Notes: a model not told the origin generated them from the sequence alone. 52,267 nt of DNA from Tenacibaculum agarivorans (GCF_001936575.1 NZ_MSMP01000034.1:1-52267), one strand, 5' to 3'; counted from the stretch's first letter, positions 1 through 9,406 are shown. Translations and numbers: made by a program.

Positions 1-1
1 T

Positions 2-664
2 ACAGTTCAGGATAATGATGGAAATACATCTAATGTTGCTACAATCTCAGTTACAGTAATTTCAGCTATACCAGATACTGAAGATGATGTAGTAACAATT
101 GAAGAGGATGAAGAAGTTCAAGTAGATATATTTGATAATGATACATCAATACCTAATACAGGAACATTAACAGTAAGTGACCCTACAAATGGAACAATAA
201 CTGTAGATGATAACGGTACACCAGATGATCCTAGTGATGATGTTGTAACCTATACACCATTACCAGATTTTGTTGGAGAAGACAGCTTTACTTATACAGT
301 GTGTAATAATGCTACTCCACCAGATTGTAGTACTTCTACAGTAACTATTACTGTTGAAGGTGAGGATATAACAATATTCAACGAGTTTAGTCCAAACGGA
401 GATGGTAGAAATGATTTCTTATTTATTGATGATATAGAAAATTATCCAGGAAATACTGTAGAGATATTTAACAGATGGGGTAATACTGTCTACAAGATTC
501 AAGGATATAATAATAGTGATGCTTCTAGAAGATTTGAAGGAATATCTAATGGAAGAGTTACGGTTCAAGTAGATGATCAATTACCTGTAGGAACTTATTT
601 CTATGTAATTGATTTAGGTGATGGAAGTCCTGTGAAGCAAGGTTGGATTTATATCAATAGATAA
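2..664 (+). CDS. T9SS type B surface adhesin, C-terminal part (5' truncated by window edge)
   Basis: The reading frame is open from base 2 and ends with TAA at 662-664, giving 220 visible residues. The first part holds an Ig/cadherin-like beta repeat of the acidic, Thr-rich type (EEDEEVQVDIFDND, then DFVGEDSFTYTV). The last ~90 residues form a gliding-motility-associated C-terminal domain (T9SS type B signal): FNEFSPNGDGRNDFL, then VEIFNRWGNTVY, then GTYFYVIDLGDG. In this family the domain directs export through the type IX system to the cell surface. The PorP/SprF gene starts 13 bases downstream and an OmpA gene follows, the usual arrangement for type B cargo in gliding flavobacteria. The true start and N-terminal repeats lie outside the window, so the ligand is unknown. 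Confidence 0.93.
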   Translation, partial: TVQDNDGNTSNVATISVTVISAIPDTEDDVVTIEEDEEVQVDIFDNDTSIPNTGTLTVSDPTNGTITVDDNGTPDDPSDDVVTYTPLPDFVGEDSFTYTVCNNATPPDCSTSTVTITVEGEDITIFNEFSPNGDGRNDFLFIDDIENYPGNTVEIFNRWGNTVYKIQGYNNSDASRRFEGISNGRVTVQVDDQLPVGTYFYVIDLGDGSPVKQGWIYINR

Positions 665-677
665 GAAACAACAAAGG

Positions 678-1616
678 ATGGTAACTAAATCATTTATATT
701 TAAAAGAATAATCTTAGTATTAAGCATCTGTTTTATAACAGATGCTTTATGCCAACAAGATCCACATTATACACAGTATATGTTAAATACGATGTCTGTT
801 AATCCGGCTTATGTAGGATCAAAAGGACATGCGGTAGTAACAGCGTTAGGAAGAACACAATGGGTTGGATTAGATGGAGCGCCAGATACACAAACATTAA
901 GTTATGATTCTCCAATAGGATATAATGGATTAGGTTTTGGAATTAATTTGGTAAATGATAAAATAGGACCTTCTCATGAAATGTATTTGGATGGAAATTT
1001 ATCATATACAATTTTGACTGGTGCAGAAGGAAATTTAGCTTTTGGATTAAAGTTAGGCGGAAGATTATTGAATGTTGATTGGACAATAGGAAGGTCTAGA
1101 GATAATGATCCGACTTTTGATCCAGCAAATAATATTGTAAATAAATTTTTACCCACAATTGGGGCGGGTATTTATTATCATGAATATAATTGGTACATAG
1201 GTTTATCTGTACCAAATTTTTTAAGACAAGAACACTATGATGCTGAAAATGTAATAGGTGAGACAGCTGTTGAAAGATTACATTATTTTTTAATAACTGG
1301 TTACGTTTTTGACATCAATGAGGATATAAAGTTCAAGCCTGCTGCACTTATGAAATTAGTTTTTGGTGCACCGCTTTCTATAGATGTATCTGCAAATTTT
1401 TTATTTAATGAAAAATTTAGATTAGGAGCAGCATGGCGATGGGATGATTCTGTAGCTGCATTAGCTGGATTTCAAGTCAGTGAATCTTTGCATATAGGTT
1501 ATGCTTTTGATTTAACAACTTCTAATTACAGTGTTGTAAATACAGGCACCCATGAAGTACTTTTACGTTACGAAATATTTAATCAAGCTCGAATGAAATC
1601 CCCTAGATTTTTTTAA
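678..1616 (+). CDS. PorP/SprF family T9SS outer-membrane protein
   Basis: A 312-residue protein with an N-terminal signal peptide ending near DALCQQ, followed by the family hallmark QQDPHYTQYMLNTMSVNPAY. The rest is aromatic and Gly-rich beta-strand sequence typical of an outer-membrane barrel, ending in an aromatic residue (PRFF). Known family role: PorP is a T9SS component, and SprF paralogues are needed for secretion of particular type B cargo such as SprB in Flavobacterium johnsoniae. The position directly after a type B adhesin (13-base gap) and 10 bases before an OmpA gene suggests a dedicated partner for that adhesin. The start is chosen because the signal peptide begins there. Confidence 0.93.
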   Translation: MVTKSFIFKRIILVLSICFITDALCQQDPHYTQYMLNTMSVNPAYVGSKGHAVVTALGRTQWVGLDGAPDTQTLSYDSPIGYNGLGFGINLVNDKIGPSHEMYLDGNLSYTILTGAEGNLAFGLKLGGRLLNVDWTIGRSRDNDPTFDPANNIVNKFLPTIGAGIYYHEYNWYIGLSVPNFLRQEHYDAENVIGETAVERLHYFLITGYVFDINEDIKFKPAALMKLVFGAPLSIDVSANFLFNEKFRLGAAWRWDDSVAALAGFQVSESLHIGYAFDLTTSNYSVVNTGTHEVLLRYEIFNQARMKSPRFF

Positions 1617-1626
1617 AGCTTAAAAA

Positions 1627-3807
1627 ATGAAAACAAAACTTAAGTTAAAAAGTGTATTATTTTTAACAGTATTAACAACATTACCATTAGTCTCACAAAG
1701 TAGACGTCTAGCAGATAGATATTTTGAAGACTTTGCGTATACCAAAGCAGTTAAAATTTACGAAGCAATTTATAAAAAAGGAGATTCTTCAAAGATTATT
1801 GTAAAAAGAATAGGTGACTCTTATTATAATAATTCTAAAACAGAAGAAGCAGGGTTTTGGTATAAAAAATTAATAGAAGAGTATAAAGAATCAGATAAAA
1901 GTTATCTTTTTAAGTATGCTCAAGTACTCCAAAGTAACGGTTTAGAAAGAGAGTCAGATTCAATTTTTACTATTTTAGAAGTAGGCAATAATGATTATAC
2001 TGGCGATAAGTATGTAGATGAATCAGATTATTTTCAAGATTTTTTGAATGGAGGTAATAAAAAAATAAATATTAGAAACTTAGCTATAAATACACCATTT
2101 TCTGATTTTGGAGGAGTTGTATATAATAACGAAATTTATTTTGCTTCGTCTTCACCGACTGGTTTTAAAGGAGAAAAATTATACAGATGGAATAACCAGC
2201 CTTTTTTAAATATATACAAATCCAAAAGTTATATTGATAAACTCGAAAATACTGAGCATGATACTATTTTTGAACTCGAAAATAAAAAAATACTTCCTGC
2301 TCCAATAAGTACAAAGTTTCATGAATCATCTGCTATTTTTACTAAGGATGGAAAGTATATGTACTTCTCTAGAGTAAATTATAATGGAAAAAGACTTAAA
2401 AAGAGTAAAAAGCAAACAGTAAATCTAAAGCTATACAGAGCAGAAAATGTTGATGGAAATTGGGCCAACATTGAAGAGTTGCCATTTAGTAGTAATGAAT
2501 ACTCTGTAGGACATCCAGCATTAAGTGCAGATGAAAAAATATTATATTTTGCTTCCGATATGCCAGGTTCTATAGGTAAAACAGATATATTTAAAGTGGA
2601 AATTAGAGCAAATGGCTTTGGAGAACCAGAAAATTTGGGTGAGCAGATAAATACTGCTGAAAGAGAAATGTTTCCTTTTATGTCTAAAAGTAATGTTCTC
2701 TATTTTTCTTCAAATGGACATAGGGGCTCAGGTTTACTAGATATTTTTCAAACAAAAGTTTACGAGAATGGAACATATAGTAAAATTGAAAACCTAGGTT
2801 ATCCATTCAATAGTAAAAAAGATGATTTTTCATTTTATATAGACACTTCAGGTAAAAAAGGATTTTTTTCTTCTAATAGATCTAAAGGAAAAGGAGATGA
2901 TGACATTTATAGTTTTTATATTTCTCAACTACCTACACCCAAACCAGAAAAATGCAATCAATCAGTACGAGGAGTAATAGTAAATAAAATTACGAATGAA
3001 AAAATTCCTAATGTAATTGTTAAACTCATAGATAAAGAAACACGAGCTGTTATTGGAAAGAAAGTAACTAATAATGAAGGATTTTATTCTTTCGATGAAC
3101 TTGAATGTGGGGAAGATAAATTGACTATAACAGCGGAACATAAAGATTATAGAGGAATTGCTAAAAAAGAATTTTCATTATCTAATGAAAATGAGAAAAA
3201 ATTTATCTTTGATTTACTATTAGATCCATTAATTATAGGAAACCAAATTGTAGTAAAACCGATTTATTTTGATTACAGTAAGGCAATAATTAGGGATGAT
3301 GCAAAATATGAATTAGAAAACATCGTTACTGTAATGAATAATCATCCTAATATGGTGATTAAAATAGAATCTCATACAGATAGTAGAGGGGGGAGTAATT
3401 ACAATAGAAGTTTATCAGATAAAAGAGCTAAAGCAACTAGAGATTATATTGTCTCAAAAGGAATTAGTTCAAATAGAATTAGAAGTGCAATAGGTTATGG
3501 TGAAGACCAACTATTGAATCACTGTGATGATAAAAATAAGAATAAGTGTTCAGAAGAAGAACACCAATTAAATAGAAGATCTTATTTCTATATTGTAAGT
3601 GGTAAAAATGATGTAACGGTTACTAAAGTTAAAAATGATAAACCAAAATCAATTGCCAAAAAAGAATTAAATAATAGTCAAAAAGAAATTTTAAAGAAAC
3701 TAAGAAAAATGCGTAACCCTAAAAAGAAATCATTACGATTAAGACAAAGATTAGGTAAACGTCGTGACAATAAATGCTACAAAGGTGAAGAATGTAGCAG
3801 TTTTTAA
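1627..3807 (+). CDS. PorE-like OmpA family lipid/peptidoglycan-linked envelope protein (TPR, PD40 propeller, carboxypeptidase-regulatory-like, OmpA)
   Basis: 726 residues. A signal peptide covers ~1-24. TPR-like helices at ~28-110 include YTKAVKIYEAIYKKGD. WD40-like PD40 propeller repeats span ~150-440 (for example GHPALSADEKILYFASDMPG). A carboxypeptidase-regulatory-like beta domain lies at ~445-510, and the OmpA peptidoglycan-binding domain at ~545-657 (IYFDYSKAIIRDDA, ESHTDSRGG, LSDKRAKATRDYIV). This domain order matches Porphyromonas gingivalis PorE, a T9SS periplasmic component that binds peptidoglycan. Unlike the usual ending just after OmpA, ~70 extra residues follow, very rich in Lys/Arg and with two Cys near the end (CYKGEEC). 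It is probably co-transcribed with the two upstream genes and followed by a strong terminator. Confidence 0.9.
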   Translation: MKTKLKLKSVLFLTVLTTLPLVSQSRRLADRYFEDFAYTKAVKIYEAIYKKGDSSKIIVKRIGDSYYNNSKTEEAGFWYKKLIEEYKESDKSYLFKYAQVLQSNGLERESDSIFTILEVGNNDYTGDKYVDESDYFQDFLNGGNKKINIRNLAINTPFSDFGGVVYNNEIYFASSSPTGFKGEKLYRWNNQPFLNIYKSKSYIDKLENTEHDTIFELENKKILPAPISTKFHESSAIFTKDGKYMYFSRVNYNGKRLKKSKKQTVNLKLYRAENVDGNWANIEELPFSSNEYSVGHPALSADEKILYFASDMPGSIGKTDIFKVEIRANGFGEPENLGEQINTAEREMFPFMSKSNVLYFSSNGHRGSGLLDIFQTKVYENGTYSKIENLGYPFNSKKDDFSFYIDTSGKKGFFSSNRSKGKGDDDIYSFYISQLPTPKPEKCNQSVRGVIVNKITNEKIPNVIVKLIDKETRAVIGKKVTNNEGFYSFDELECGEDKLTITAEHKDYRGIAKKEFSLSNENEKKFIFDLLLDPLIIGNQIVVKPIYFDYSKAIIRDDAKYELENIVTVMNNHPNMVIKIESHTDSRGGSNYNRSLSDKRAKATRDYIVSKGISSNRIRSAIGYGEDQLLNHCDDKNKNKCSEEEHQLNRRSYFYIVSGKNDVTVTKVKNDKPKSIAKKELNNSQKEILKKLRKMRNPKKKSLRLRQRLGKRRDNKCYKGEECSSF

Positions 3808-3838
3808 AATAATCCCTAAATTATTTTAAGTGTGTAAG

Positions 3839-3867
3839 GCGAGAAAATTTATTTTCTCGCTTTTTTT
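3839..3867 (+). terminator. Rho-independent terminator of the adhesin-porP-porE operon
   Basis: A perfect 10-bp stem (GCGAGAAAAT at 3839-3848, its complement at 3851-3860) is followed by seven T residues. It lies 31 bases after the porE-like stop codon and just before the convergent gene on the other strand. Confidence 0.9.
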
Positions 3868-3879
3868 ACACATAAATTT

Positions 3880-4329
3880 TTAAGCGATAATTTCTGGAGC
3901 TTTATAATTTTTATAATACTGCATTAAAATGAATGAACACATTACAGAAGAAGCAGTACCTTCTATGGCCAAAGCAAAAACAACCATTCCTAAACTTAAT
4001 TCTTTACCCCATAATGAAGAATTTTCTAAAATTGTAATGAAGCTAGGATCTATAAAACCTACATATACCATTAAACCAACAATGGTTAAAGCAATACCGA
4101 CTATAGAAGAACCAAAACCAGCATAAAAATTGGTGAAATAAGAATCCTGATGATTATAATCTATATTTTGTTTTATAGCTCTATTAACGCCCCAAAAGAC
4201 GAAAAGAAAGTTTAAAAAACGTAGTTCAGACACATTATCGAGTCCAAAGATTTTCATTATAAGGAAGAATGTTACAATGCAACTATAAATTAGAATGCCA
4301 TTTTTAAGTATTATATTATTTAAACTCAT
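3880..4329 (-). CDS. Small polytopic membrane protein, unknown function (DUF4199-like?)
   Basis: 149 residues with about four hydrophobic segments, near residues 8-28, 38-46, 67-92 and 111-136. No signal peptide cleavage site and no catalytic motif are visible. It resembles the small flavobacterial DUF4199-type inner-membrane proteins in size and helix layout, but this is only a loose resemblance. It converges with the porE-like gene and lies downstream of the D-2-hydroxyglutarate dehydrogenase-like gene on the same strand, with a 62-base gap, so it might be read through from that gene. Confidence 0.7.
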   Translation of the reverse strand: MSLNNIILKNGILIYSCIVTFFLIMKIFGLDNVSELRFLNFLFVFWGVNRAIKQNIDYNHQDSYFTNFYAGFGSSIVGIALTIVGLMVYVGFIDPSFITILENSSLWGKELSLGMVVFALAIEGTASSVMCSFILMQYYKNYKAPEIIA

Positions 4330-4391
4330 CTCTAAGAATTTAAGATTAGACTTTCTTAAAGATACAAAATAATCGTATGATTTTCAATAAT

Positions 4392-7292
4392 TTATAGTAT
4401 TGCTTCCCTTAAAATAGTAATAGGGTGTTTTGCCTGTTTATTTGTGCCGTCATAAATTTGATGTCTACAACTCGTTCCAGATGCAGCTATTTCCGTCGTT
4501 TTAGAAGCTTTTCTTACTTTATTGAATAAAGTATCTTCACCAACCTGCATACTGGTCTTATAATGCTCTTTTTCGTACCCAAAAGACCCAGCCATACCGC
4601 AACAGCCAGTATTCATAATTTTTACATCATAATTTTTAGGAACATTCAACATTGTAAAAATAGTTTGTGTGGTAGAGAGTGATTTCTGATGACAATGTCC
4701 GTGAATCTTTATTTCTTTTTTGTTAGAAGTAAATTGTTCAGCATTAATATTCCCTTTTTCTATTTCTCTAGATAAAAATTCCTCAATAGTAAATGTATGT
4801 TTGGCTATTTGTTCTGCAGTAGTTTTATCATCTGCTAAACGTAAGTATTCGTCTCTAAAAGTTAAAATAGCAGAAGGCTCAATTCCCACTAAAGGTTTGA
4901 CTTCTGACAATTTATTTTTAAAAATAGCTACATTTTTATTTGCTATAACCTTAGCTTCTTTTAGGAAACCTTTTGAAATATAACTTCGGCCACTTTCTTC
5001 ATGATCTAAAATATCTACTTTATAACCTAGTTTTTCTAAAACAAAAACAGTGTCTTTACCAATTTCTGTATCGTAAAAGTTAGTAAACTCATCATTAAAT
5101 AGAAAAACACTTTTGTTATGATTACTATTCTTTTGATTTTTCTTTAACCAAGAGGAAAGTGTTTGTTTTGATAATTTTGGAACTGATCTTTCAGAAGCAA
5201 CTCCCATTATATTTTTTACAAGTGAAGTATTCGTAATAAAATTAGTTAGCGTAGGAAATTTACTTCCTAATTTGTTGTATTTAGCATTGTTTGCAAAAAG
5301 TTTACTTCTAAAAGAATATCCATTGGTTTCTTGATATTGATATAAAAATTCGGCTTTTAATGAAGCAACATCTACATTACTCGGACATTCACTAGCACAA
5401 GCTTTACAACTTAAACAAAGATCAAATACTTCTTTTAATTCTTTATGATTGAATTTATTCTTTTGGTCAGAGTTTGTTAAAAATTCACGTAATGCATTTG
5501 CTCTCGAGCGAGTAGTATCCTTTTCATTTTTGGTAGCTCTATAACTAGGGCATAAGGTTCCGCCTGCTTCAGGAGATTTTCTGCAATCCCCAGATCCATT
5601 ACATTTTTCAGCAAGTCTTAAAATACCTTCACTATCAGAAAAATCAAGAATAGTATCTACTAAAGGTTCATTTCTTTCAACTTCATATCGTAGACTCTCA
5701 TCCATTTTAAAAGCATCAGTAATTTTCCCTTTATTAAATACATTATTTGGATCAAAAGCTTTTTTAATTCGCCTTAAAAGTTGATAATTTCTATCGCCAA
5801 TCATTAATGGAATGAATTCGGCTCTGACTATTCCATCTCCATGCTCTCCACTAAATGATCCATTGTATTTTTTTACTAACTCAGCAGTTTCAGTCGTTAT
5901 TTTTCTGAATAAATCAACATCTTCACCTTTTTTTAGGTTTAAGATAGGGCGTAGGTGTAATTCACCAGCACCAGCATGGGCGTAGTATACTGCTTGTTGC
6001 TGGTATTTATCCATAATAGCGGAAAACTCAGTAATATATTCTGGTAAGTCATTTAAATCAACTGCAGTATCTTCAATACAAGCTACTGCTTTTTTATCAC
6101 CAATCATATTTCCCAATAATCCAAGTCCCGCCTTTCTTAAGTCAAGTACTTTTTTAATATCTGTACCGTATACTTTTGGATGATGATACCCAAAATTATG
6201 TTGTTTAAGGTCTGAAATTAAGGCTTCTGCTAGTTGTTCAGCCTCTTCAATACTATGGGCTTTAACTTCTAACATTAGAACCGCTTCAGGATCGCCTTGT
6301 AAGAAAAACCTATTTTTAGCTTGCTCTCTATTATTTTTAGTACAATCTAATACTACTTTATCCATGAGTTCACAAGTAAATAAATTGTGTTTCATGGCTA
6401 TTACAGTAGCTCGTAAACTTTCATCTACACTAGTAAAATGGGGAGTCACCATAATAGAATGTGTAGGAGGGAGGTCATCCAATTGAATGGTAATGGCCGT
6501 AGAAAAAGCTAAGGTACCTTCACTACCAGACAGAAATTTAGCTACATTAATTGTTGAATTTTTACCACCAAATAAATCAGAATCTAAAAATTCATCAATA
6601 GCATATCCTGTATTTCTTCTATGGATTGTAGATTTAGGGAATTCTTTTTTTATCTCTTCTTGAGTTTCTTTAGAACTTAATTCAAAGAAAATAGACTTAT
6701 AAATTTTTCCTTCTAAATCGTCTTGAGTAGTTTTTTTACGAAATTCTTGAGAAGAAATTTCAGAAAAAGTTGCTTCAGAACCATCGGATAAGAGTGCTTC
6801 TATACATACAACTTTATCTCTAGTTACTCCATATTGAATGGAAGTACTACCAGACGAATTATTACCAACCATACCACCAATCATACAGCGATTAGAAGTA
6901 GATGTATTTGGTCCAAAAAATAATCCGTAAGGCTCTAAAAAACGATTTAAATCATCTCTAATAATTCCAGGCTCAACTGTAATCGTTTTATTTTCTTCAT
7001 CAAAGGCTAGTATAGAGGTAAAGTATTTAGATACATCTACAATGATTCCATCACTAACACATTGACCTGCCAAAGATGTACCTGCTGTTCTTGGAACTAG
7101 TGTGATATTATTTTGATTAGAAAAATCAATAAGAATTTTAATATCATCAATAGTTTTTGGGAAAGCTACTGCAGTAGGAGTTTTTCTATATACAGAAGCA
7201 TCTGTAGCATAAATACTCTTATGTAAGTCATCGAATAACAATTCACCAGATAGTTTTCCGGAAACAATTTGTAGTTGTTTGTCTAGCATCAT
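4392..7292 (-). CDS. ydiJ: FAD- and Fe-S-binding oxidoreductase, YdiJ-like D-2-hydroxyglutarate dehydrogenase
   Basis: 966 residues, close to the ~1000 of E. coli YdiJ. An N-terminal PCMH-type FAD-binding domain (~35-270) carries PRTAGTSLAGQC at 67-78 and GGMVGNNSSG. A FAD-oxidase C-terminal domain (~280-545) has YYAHAGAGELHLRP and FSGEHGDGIVR. A ferredoxin-like Fe-S region has CLSCKACASECP near residue 627, and the C-terminal CCG domain has HGHCHQKSL and GCCGMAGSFGYE near 899. The known YdiJ reaction is oxidation of D-2-hydroxyglutarate to 2-oxoglutarate. An HglS homologue, which makes D-2-hydroxyglutarate, lies upstream on the same strand with an Lrp regulator between; this supports that substrate over D-lactate or glycolate. 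Two adjacent ATG codons (MM) could both start translation. Confidence 0.9.
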   Translation of the reverse strand: MMLDKQLQIVSGKLSGELLFDDLHKSIYATDASVYRKTPTAVAFPKTIDDIKILIDFSNQNNITLVPRTAGTSLAGQCVSDGIIVDVSKYFTSILAFDEENKTITVEPGIIRDDLNRFLEPYGLFFGPNTSTSNRCMIGGMVGNNSSGSTSIQYGVTRDKVVCIEALLSDGSEATFSEISSQEFRKKTTQDDLEGKIYKSIFFELSSKETQEEIKKEFPKSTIHRRNTGYAIDEFLDSDLFGGKNSTINVAKFLSGSEGTLAFSTAITIQLDDLPPTHSIMVTPHFTSVDESLRATVIAMKHNLFTCELMDKVVLDCTKNNREQAKNRFFLQGDPEAVLMLEVKAHSIEEAEQLAEALISDLKQHNFGYHHPKVYGTDIKKVLDLRKAGLGLLGNMIGDKKAVACIEDTAVDLNDLPEYITEFSAIMDKYQQQAVYYAHAGAGELHLRPILNLKKGEDVDLFRKITTETAELVKKYNGSFSGEHGDGIVRAEFIPLMIGDRNYQLLRRIKKAFDPNNVFNKGKITDAFKMDESLRYEVERNEPLVDTILDFSDSEGILRLAEKCNGSGDCRKSPEAGGTLCPSYRATKNEKDTTRSRANALREFLTNSDQKNKFNHKELKEVFDLCLSCKACASECPSNVDVASLKAEFLYQYQETNGYSFRSKLFANNAKYNKLGSKFPTLTNFITNTSLVKNIMGVASERSVPKLSKQTLSSWLKKNQKNSNHNKSVFLFNDEFTNFYDTEIGKDTVFVLEKLGYKVDILDHEESGRSYISKGFLKEAKVIANKNVAIFKNKLSEVKPLVGIEPSAILTFRDEYLRLADDKTTAEQIAKHTFTIEEFLSREIEKGNINAEQFTSNKKEIKIHGHCHQKSLSTTQTIFTMLNVPKNYDVKIMNTGCCGMAGSFGYEKEHYKTSMQVGEDTLFNKVRKASKTTEIAASGTSCRHQIYDGTNKQAKHPITILREAIL

Positions 7293-7356
7293 GATAAATA
7301 AAGTGTATAACCCTTAATTATTTAGTTGAGTTTTTAATTGTAAACTAAAAAAAATC

Positions 7357-7415
7357 TAATTTACTACAATCTAATGATTCAAATCACCAATTTTTATTGA
7401 AATCATAATTTACTA
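7357..7415. promoter_or_regulatory. Two direct copies of TAATTTACTA upstream of the ydiJ-like gene (candidate regulator half-sites)
   Basis: The decamer TAATTTACTA occurs at 7357-7366 and again at 7406-7415, in the 173-base gap between the Lrp gene and the YdiJ-like gene. Its core AATTTACT also forms part of the right arm of the perfect palindrome upstream of hglS (9459-9481). A role as Lrp/AsnC binding sites is inference; the A+T-rich background makes chance matches possible. Confidence 0.35.
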
Positions 7416-7465
7416 TGAATACGTTAAAAAAATGGAGTTATTTCACTAATTAAAAAAAAAACAGC

Positions 7466-7924
7466 TTAAGGAATTATGGAATTTCTTTTAAAACACGTAT
7501 CAAAACAAATGAAAGTATCTGTACCTGCAACACCATTAATTAAATGAACTTTATCATATAAAATCTTTTGTAAATGTTCATTATCTCTAGCAAAAATTAA
7601 AATGAAAATAGCATAATTACCAGAAACAAAATTGCATTCAACAATTTCATCTATTTTTTCGAGCTCTTTCATTACTTCTTTAGCGAATCTGGCCTCTCGT
7701 AATCGTATTCCAGTATATGATTTCGTATTATATCCTAATTTTTTTTCATCTAAAACGAATTCAGCATTTTTGATAACACCTTCAGCAATAAGTTTTTTGA
7801 TACGTTGATGAATTAAAGAATTAGAAACATTCAGTTCATCTGCGATCTGAGAAAAGGCTTTTCTAGCATCTTCTCTTAGTTTAGACAGAATTTGTTGATC
7901 GATATAGTCAAATTGATTTTTCAA
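7466..7924 (-). CDS. Lrp/AsnC family transcriptional regulator
   Basis: 152 residues. The N-terminal winged helix-turn-helix is clear (IDQQILSKLREDARKAFSQI, then LNVSNSLIHQRIKKLIAEGVI), followed by the RAM ligand-binding domain (~65-145), including EIVECNFVSGNYAIFI. The family binds amino acids or related small molecules and often controls adjacent amino-acid catabolic genes. It lies 51 bases downstream of the HglS gene and 173 bases upstream of the YdiJ-like gene, all on the same strand. I infer that it senses lysine, 2-aminoadipate or 2-oxoadipate and controls this cluster. The C-terminal CFDTCFKRNSIIP is slightly unusual in carrying two Cys. Confidence 0.93.
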   Translation of the reverse strand: MKNQFDYIDQQILSKLREDARKAFSQIADELNVSNSLIHQRIKKLIAEGVIKNAEFVLDEKKLGYNTKSYTGIRLREARFAKEVMKELEKIDEIVECNFVSGNYAIFILIFARDNEHLQKILYDKVHLINGVAGTDTFICFDTCFKRNSIIP

Positions 7925-7975
7925 AAGAATAATTTAGTTAAAAATGAACCTTATAGGTAGAAAATATAAAGTTAA

Positions 7976-9406
7976 CTAAGCATTTATTTCTGTTAAACAC
8001 TTTTGTATGGTTTCATTTTGCATATCTTCATACCACTTTATCAATTCATAAACAGGTTCTCCTAAGTCTTTTTCAAATAAAATTTGATTTGAAGTTCCCT
8101 CATATTCACGTTTTGCATCGTCTGTTCCTAAATTTGAAGCAAAAATTCCTGCAGCACTTACTGGTAAAAAATCTTCATAAACCATGGGCTCTATAGTTAC
8201 ATAACCGTCTTTTAATAATTGATTTAGATCTGCTTTGGTATACACTTTTTCTTTAGATATATTTTTTGTTTTGTTGGTAGTAAAGTAATGGAAATAAGCT
8301 AATTCCTCTGTTTGTAATGCTTCGTAATTATCAGGAAAAACTTTAAAATTTTCTTGTAATAGTTTGTTGTATTCTGAAGCATTTTCAGCTGTGGGTGATC
8401 CTCCGGTTGCTTTTCGTGTTTTACCTAATAATTCATTATAGAAGTCTAACCCTTTTTGAGTTAATGCTACACCACGTTGCTCTATTTCTCCAAAACGAGC
8501 TTTGTGTTCTCCCATTTTTCCATTACCATTATTGTTTTTAAAAGTAACCTTTTCTGTTAATGCTTTAAAACTTGTTTGACGTAATAAAATTGGACATTTT
8601 CTCGTAGGTGGACCTTCAATATTATCTTTTGGAGGTATATTACGAGCTTCCATACTTGCTTGTACCTTATCAATATCTAAAGTTCTAGGAGTTAGGTGAT
8701 TGATATGCGGACCTTTAAAAGCAACAACATCTGCAATTAATCTGTGTTGGCCTAGCAGTGTTTCGTACATTTGGTAATCTACCGTGGCAGTATCATGCCA
8801 TCTAAAAGTTTCTAATGCTTCCTGAACAAAAGTTTCAGCATCTTCTTTGTATAAACCTCCTTCTTTTTCGGATTTATCAATTAGCTCTAAAGCTTTTTCT
8901 GTAAAAATCTGACGATCTTCTAAAATAGTCTCAACACGTTCACGAAGTTTATCATCATCAATCAAATCTAAACGTAATAAAGAGGTGAAAACTCTAAAAG
9001 GTGCTTGATTAAGCGCCGTATTTTCTATAGCTCTAAAGGCTGTAGAATGAACAGGAACACCAGCTGTTGCCAAGTCATAATATCCAACAGGAAACATACC
9101 CATAACTTTAAATAGGCGTCTCATGGTAAATAGTTCATAAGGCTTCCCTAAACGAATTGCTCCATGACGTTCCATATTTAAGCGAGTGATTTCTCCTGTG
9201 TTTTCTAGTTGCTCTTTAATTTCTGTAGATTCTTTGAGAATAGTATCGTTAATATCATGAACTAAATTAAGTAGTTCACCGTAAAGAGGTACTTCATGTT
9301 TGTACATATCAGACATAATTGAAGCAAAGCGATTACGAATATATTCAGGTGATACAAATTTATTTGTAGTATCATTAGAATTTTCTACTAGATTTTTTGA
9401 TGACAT
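7976..9406 (-). CDS. hglS: 2-oxoadipate dioxygenase/decarboxylase (HglS, DUF1338 family)
   Basis: 476 residues, the usual length for the DUF1338/YdcJ family. HglS of Pseudomonas putida is a VOC-fold Fe(II) enzyme that turns 2-oxoadipate into D-2-hydroxyglutarate in D-lysine catabolism. The metal- and substrate-binding motifs are visible: ERHGAIRLG with His81 and Arg85, the same spacing as the catalytic His/Arg pair of HglS; GPHINHLTPRTLD with His234 and His237; and RFGEIEQRGVAL with Glu307/Glu309. The family assignment is strong from these motifs, the substrate follows from the family, and the pathway role is reinforced by the D-2-hydroxyglutarate dehydrogenase-like gene two genes downstream. 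No signal peptide; cytoplasmic. A perfect palindrome sits 53-75 bases upstream of the start. Confidence 0.9.
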   Translation of the reverse strand: MSSKNLVENSNDTTNKFVSPEYIRNRFASIMSDMYKHEVPLYGELLNLVHDINDTILKESTEIKEQLENTGEITRLNMERHGAIRLGKPYELFTMRRLFKVMGMFPVGYYDLATAGVPVHSTAFRAIENTALNQAPFRVFTSLLRLDLIDDDKLRERVETILEDRQIFTEKALELIDKSEKEGGLYKEDAETFVQEALETFRWHDTATVDYQMYETLLGQHRLIADVVAFKGPHINHLTPRTLDIDKVQASMEARNIPPKDNIEGPPTRKCPILLRQTSFKALTEKVTFKNNNGNGKMGEHKARFGEIEQRGVALTQKGLDFYNELLGKTRKATGGSPTAENASEYNKLLQENFKVFPDNYEALQTEELAYFHYFTTNKTKNISKEKVYTKADLNQLLKDGYVTIEPMVYEDFLPVSAAGIFASNLGTDDAKREYEGTSNQILFEKDLGEPVYELIKWYEDMQNETIQKCLTEINA

